From Caballeronia choica (GTDB lineage: Bacteria > Pseudomonadota > Gammaproteobacteria > Burkholderiales > Burkholderiaceae), in the NCBI RefSeq assembly GCF_001544535.1, contig NZ_FCON02000064.1, positions 1 to 42,113 on the forward strand: DNA of 42,113 nucleotides, given 5' to 3'. Under the pieces are notes generated by a model that was not told where the DNA came from, did no database searches, and saw only the letters and a list, made by a program, of their open reading frames with translations. The translations under genes were made by a program, and so were the position numbers. How positions within the stretch are numbered: the stretch's first letter is position 1; every line of letters begins with the position of its first letter. Positions 39,519 to 42,113 of the stretch are shown in pieces.

Positions 39519-39884
39519 GTCCCCTTCCATGCGAAATGAGGCGCTAAGCAAGTTGCTCGCCCGCGCATTATTTTGGTTTGGTTCGCGCGAACCCGAGTAT
39601 GGATGACTTCAGGATCGTCGGTGCTTTCGCTGCGGATTGCGTGCTGCACAAACAATGCACGCGATAAACCGGGTATGCATTGGCTCGATGCCATTGTCGC
39701 GCCAATGATGCACCGCAATCATCGGGATTTGCACTTAGTAATCTTGGCGGGTCCGACGTCATAAAGTGTCATGTGATGCAATTTTCACCACGCACCGCGG
39801 ATGTGCGAACGGCCCCATGTGGGGCCGTTCTTCAACCAGCGCGACAAATGCTGACGCGAACCGGTCAGCGGGCTGACATGCGCG
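39519..39884. other. Intergenic region ahead of livG
   Basis: These 366 bases contain the livG promoter region and the 3' end of the GMC transcript. A perfect hairpin, GAACGGCCCCA (39807-39817) with TGGGGCCGTTC (39820-39830), may terminate the GMC gene although no T-tract follows. A short inverted repeat CATTGGC/GCCAATG near 39675-39707 could be an operator. No gene is supported. Confidence 0.45.
39807..39830 (-). terminator. Hairpin downstream of the GMC gene
   Basis: Eleven-base perfect arms with a two-base centre, 55 bases after the stop at 39885. It lacks a T-run on either strand, so it is a possible terminator or processing site only. Confidence 0.4.
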
Positions 39885-41561
39885 TCATGCAAGCGCCGTC
39901 GCGATCACTTCCTGCAGTTCGATATTGCGTCGATCCGCGCGAATCATCTCGCTCGCGCGTTCCGCGATCATCAGCGTCGGCGAGTTGGTGTTGCCCGACG
40001 TGATGGTCGGCATGACCGATGCATCGACGATGCGCAGCCCGCGCAGGCCGATGACGCGCAGCCGGCTGTCGACCACGGCGCCGGGATCGTTGTCCGTGCC
40101 CATGCGGCACGTGCCGACCGGATGGAAAATCGTCGTGCCGATATTGCCCGCCGCCTGCGCGAGTTCCTCGTCGGTCTGGAATGAGACGCCCGGCAGGATC
40201 TCCTGCGGCGCGTAGCGCGCGAGCGCCGGCGCCGCGGCGATGCGACGCGTGAGCCGCATCGCGTTGGCGGCGACCTCACGGTCGCGTTCCGTCGACAGGT
40301 AGTTCGGCGCGATCAGCGGCGCCGCGTGCGCATCGGGCGATCCGATATGCACGCTGCCGCGCGAGGTCGGCCGAAGCGGACACACCGATGCCGTGAACGC
40401 ATTGAACGCGTGCAGCGGATCGCCGAAGCGATCGAGCGACAGCGGCTGCACGTGATATTCGAGGTCGGGACGCGTGATGGATGCATCGTCGGGATTGGAC
40501 TTCGCGAACGCACCGAGTTGCGAAGGCGCCATCGACATCGGACCGCTGCGCATCAACGCGTATTGCAGCCCGATGAACAGCTTGCCCCACCAGTGTGCGG
40601 ACAGCGTGTTGAGCGTGCGCACGCCGTTCACCTTGTAGGCCATGCGCAATTGCAGGTGATCCTGCAGGTTTTCGCCGACGCCGCGCAAATCCCGCACGAC
40701 GTCGATGCCAAGGCGCTGCAGGCGCGCGCCATTGCCGATGCCCGACAGTTCGAGGATTTGCGGCGAGTTCACCGCGCCCGCGCTCAGGATCACTTCGCTG
40801 CGCGCCTTCGCGAGGTAGTCGACGTCGCCGCCGCGATATTCCACGCCGACGCACCGCTTGCCTTCGAACACGAGCCGCTGCGTGTGCGCGCCGGTGATGG
40901 TCGTGAGATTGGGACGCTTCATCGCGGCACGCAGGAACGCTTTCGATGCGTTCCATCGAATGCCGCTCTTCTGGTTGACGTCGAAATAGCCGACGCCGGC
41001 GTTGTCGCCGCGATTGAAATCGTCGGTGGCGCGGATGCCGGTTTGCTGCGCCGCCTGCGAAAACGTTTCGAGGATCTTCCACTTCAGGCGCTGCTTTTCG
41101 ACACGCCATTCGCCACCCGCGCCGTGCCATTCGTTCGCGCCGCCGTGATGGTCTTCGCTGCGTCTGAAGACCGGCAGCACCGAGTCCCACGACCAGTTCG
41201 GGTCGCCGGTGATGTGCGCCCAGTCGTCGTAGTCTTCACGCTGGCCGCGCATGTAGATCATGCCGTTGATCGACGAGCAGCCGCCGAGCACGCGGCCGCG
41301 CGGATACGACAGCGCGCGGCCGTTCAGGCCCGGCTCGGCTTGCGTCTTGTAGAGCCAGTCGGTGCGTGGATTGCCGATGCAGTACAGGTATCCGACCGGT
41401 ACGTGAATCCAGTGGTAGTCGTCCTTGCCGCCGGCTTCGAGCAGCAGCACGGTCACGTCCGGGTCTTCGGTGAGCCGGTTCGCGAGCACACAACCGGCCG
41501 TGCCCGCGCCGACAACGATGTAGTCGAATTCGCCTTCGAGCTTTCGCGCGTTCTGTTTCAC
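39885..41561 (-). CDS. GMC-family FAD oxidoreductase, candidate 3-hydroxypropionate dehydrogenase
   Basis: The 558-residue flavoenzyme has the FAD motif VVGAGTAG (16-23), the GMC signatures YPRGRVLGGCSSINGM and GAVNSPQILELSGIG, and a C-terminal catalytic His at about 480 (FHPVGTCRMG) with Asn at 524-526 (NTNSPT). It is usually labelled choline dehydrogenase-like. No betaine genes are near. Instead it lies directly downstream of mmsA on the same strand, the arrangement of hpdH-mmsA in Pseudomonas and Cupriavidus, where the GMC enzyme is assigned to 3-hydroxypropionate oxidation to malonate semialdehyde. The start is a GTG at 41561 with AGGAGACAGC upstream. The leader contains four hairpin repeats. 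Confidence 0.88.
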   Translation of the reverse strand: MKQNARKLEGEFDYIVVGAGTAGCVLANRLTEDPDVTVLLLEAGGKDDYHWIHVPVGYLYCIGNPRTDWLYKTQAEPGLNGRALSYPRGRVLGGCSSINGMIYMRGQREDYDDWAHITGDPNWSWDSVLPVFRRSEDHHGGANEWHGAGGEWRVEKQRLKWKILETFSQAAQQTGIRATDDFNRGDNAGVGYFDVNQKSGIRWNASKAFLRAAMKRPNLTTITGAHTQRLVFEGKRCVGVEYRGGDVDYLAKARSEVILSAGAVNSPQILELSGIGNGARLQRLGIDVVRDLRGVGENLQDHLQLRMAYKVNGVRTLNTLSAHWWGKLFIGLQYALMRSGPMSMAPSQLGAFAKSNPDDASITRPDLEYHVQPLSLDRFGDPLHAFNAFTASVCPLRPTSRGSVHIGSPDAHAAPLIAPNYLSTERDREVAANAMRLTRRIAAAPALARYAPQEILPGVSFQTDEELAQAAGNIGTTIFHPVGTCRMGTDNDPGAVVDSRLRVIGLRGLRIVDASVMPTITSGNTNSPTLMIAERASEMIRADRRNIELQEVIATALA

Positions 41562-41582
41562 CGCTGTCTCCTGTGTGTGTGT

Positions 41583-41766
41583 CGACCAGAGTTAGCGCTT
41601 TAGCGCCTTACTCTGGTCCCATGCAGAGCTCGACCAGAGTTGGCGCTTTAGCGTCTTACTCTGGTCCCATGCAGAGCTCGACCAGAGTTGGCGCTTTAGC
41701 GTCTTACTCTGGTCCCATGCAGAACTCGATCAGAGTTGGGGCTTTAGCGATACTCTGATCCCATGC
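41583..41766 (-). repeat. Four tandem mini-ORF hairpin repeats upstream of the GMC gene
   Basis: Units start at 41583, 41631, 41679 and 41727, with a 48-base period. Each has GACCAGAGT/ACTCTGGTC arms around a GCGC-TTTA-GCGN core; the fourth unit has GATCAGAGT/ACTCTGATC, a paired change. On the minus strand each carries ATG-GGA-CCA-GAG-TAA (MGPE); the fourth reads MGSEYR because of a two-base deletion. There are no variable spacers, so this is not CRISPR. The related single copy is at 17053. Frames through the plus strand give an artificial 16-residue repeat peptide. Confidence 0.85.
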
Positions 41767-41852
41767 TCCGTCATTGCTGACGAGCCACCGTGCGCCGCAT
41801 GCGTGCAGTTCTACGCCCTTCGCCGTGTGCTCAAGCGAAGGGTTGCCTTCTT

Positions 41853-42113
41853 TCACTTCGCAACCGGCATCGTGAATTCCGCGCCCTTTGCGATGCTGTC
41901 CGGCCAGCGCTGCATCACGCTCTTATAGCGCGTATAGAAGCGAATACCTTCTTCACCGTAGGCATGATGATCGCCGAACAGCGAGCGCTTCCAGCCGCCG
42001 AACGAGTGCCACGCCATCGGCACCGGAATCGGCACGTTGATACCGACCATGCCGACCTTGATCTGCCGCGAGAACGCCCGCGCGACGCCACCATCCGATG
42101 TAAAGCACGACAC
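41853..42113 (-). CDS. mmsA: Methylmalonate-semialdehyde dehydrogenase (CoA-acylating), C-terminal part
   Basis: The last 86 or so codons of an aldehyde dehydrogenase run off the window edge. [21 protein letters not shown] followed by [24 protein letters not shown] is the MmsA C-terminus, distinct from other ALDHs. The enzyme converts methylmalonate or malonate semialdehyde to propionyl- or acetyl-CoA with NAD and CoA. The apparent start at the window edge is only the boundary. It would feed on the product of the GMC enzyme downstream. Confidence 0.92.
   Translation of the reverse strand: MSCFTSDGGVARAFSRQIKVGMVGINVPIPVPMAWHSFGGWKRSLFGDHHAYGEEGIRFYTRYKSVMQRWPDSIAKGAEFTMPVAK

Noticed and set aside
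41573-41758. A plus-strand frame encoding a 16-residue repeated peptide
   Set aside because: The peptide repeat follows only from the 48-base DNA period being divisible by three. There is no ribosome binding site, and the hairpin explains the sequence better.
41583-41766. CRISPR array
   Set aside because: Units are contiguous copies with no unique spacers, only four copies, and no cas genes nearby.

Overview
The window looks like part of the main chromosome of a member of the Burkholderiaceae, most like Burkholderia, Paraburkholderia or Caballeronia. This rests on high GC with strong third-position bias, the gene order mnmG-rsmG-parA-parB followed by atpIBEFHAGDC, and HemE, PutA and ATP synthase proteins of beta-proteobacterial type. 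The combination of parAB, two perfect parS palindromes and the atp operon is typical of origin-proximal DNA. No insertion sequence, prophage, CRISPR array, rRNA or tRNA was found. Nearly all genes lie on the minus strand.

Layout. (1) 157-5347: a branched-chain-type solute-binding protein downstream of trifunctional PutA, whose upstream region carries an inverted pair of PutA-type GTTGCA sites. (2) 5647-9620: a small membrane protein, then priA and hemE, with a palindromic DnaA box upstream of priA. (3) 9788-13953: periplasmic cyclohexadienyl dehydratase (pheC, plus strand), an HSL-type esterase, an orphan plus-strand terminator, and an acyl-CoA synthetase. (4) 14199-21898: the complete F1Fo ATP synthase operon, with a sigma70-like promoter upstream and an intrinsic terminator downstream. 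(5) 22128-27714: mnmG, rsmG, parA, parB and an SLC13/ArsB-like permease as one tightly packed operon. (6) 27869-34206: a HAAT/Liv-type ABC importer with a fused permease-ATPase and two tandem paralogous binding proteins. (7) 34710-39518: a second complete Liv-type importer whose LivF has Arg in place of the Walker A Lys. (8) 39885-42113: a GMC oxidoreductase behind a partial mmsA, an arrangement resembling 3-hydroxypropionate oxidation loci.

How the parts connect. One perfect parS lies inside the mnmG coding sequence. A second forms the whole stem of the intrinsic terminator of the neighbouring liv operon, so a centromere site and a terminator share the same bases. Upstream of both atpG and the GMC gene sits a hairpin repeat (one copy and four copies) that carries a four-codon mini-ORF with the form ATG-GGN-NCN-GAG-TAA. 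The stem shows compensatory base changes between copies. Together with paired CACCGACC-containing operators ahead of the two tandem binding-protein genes, these are the least explained signals in the window.
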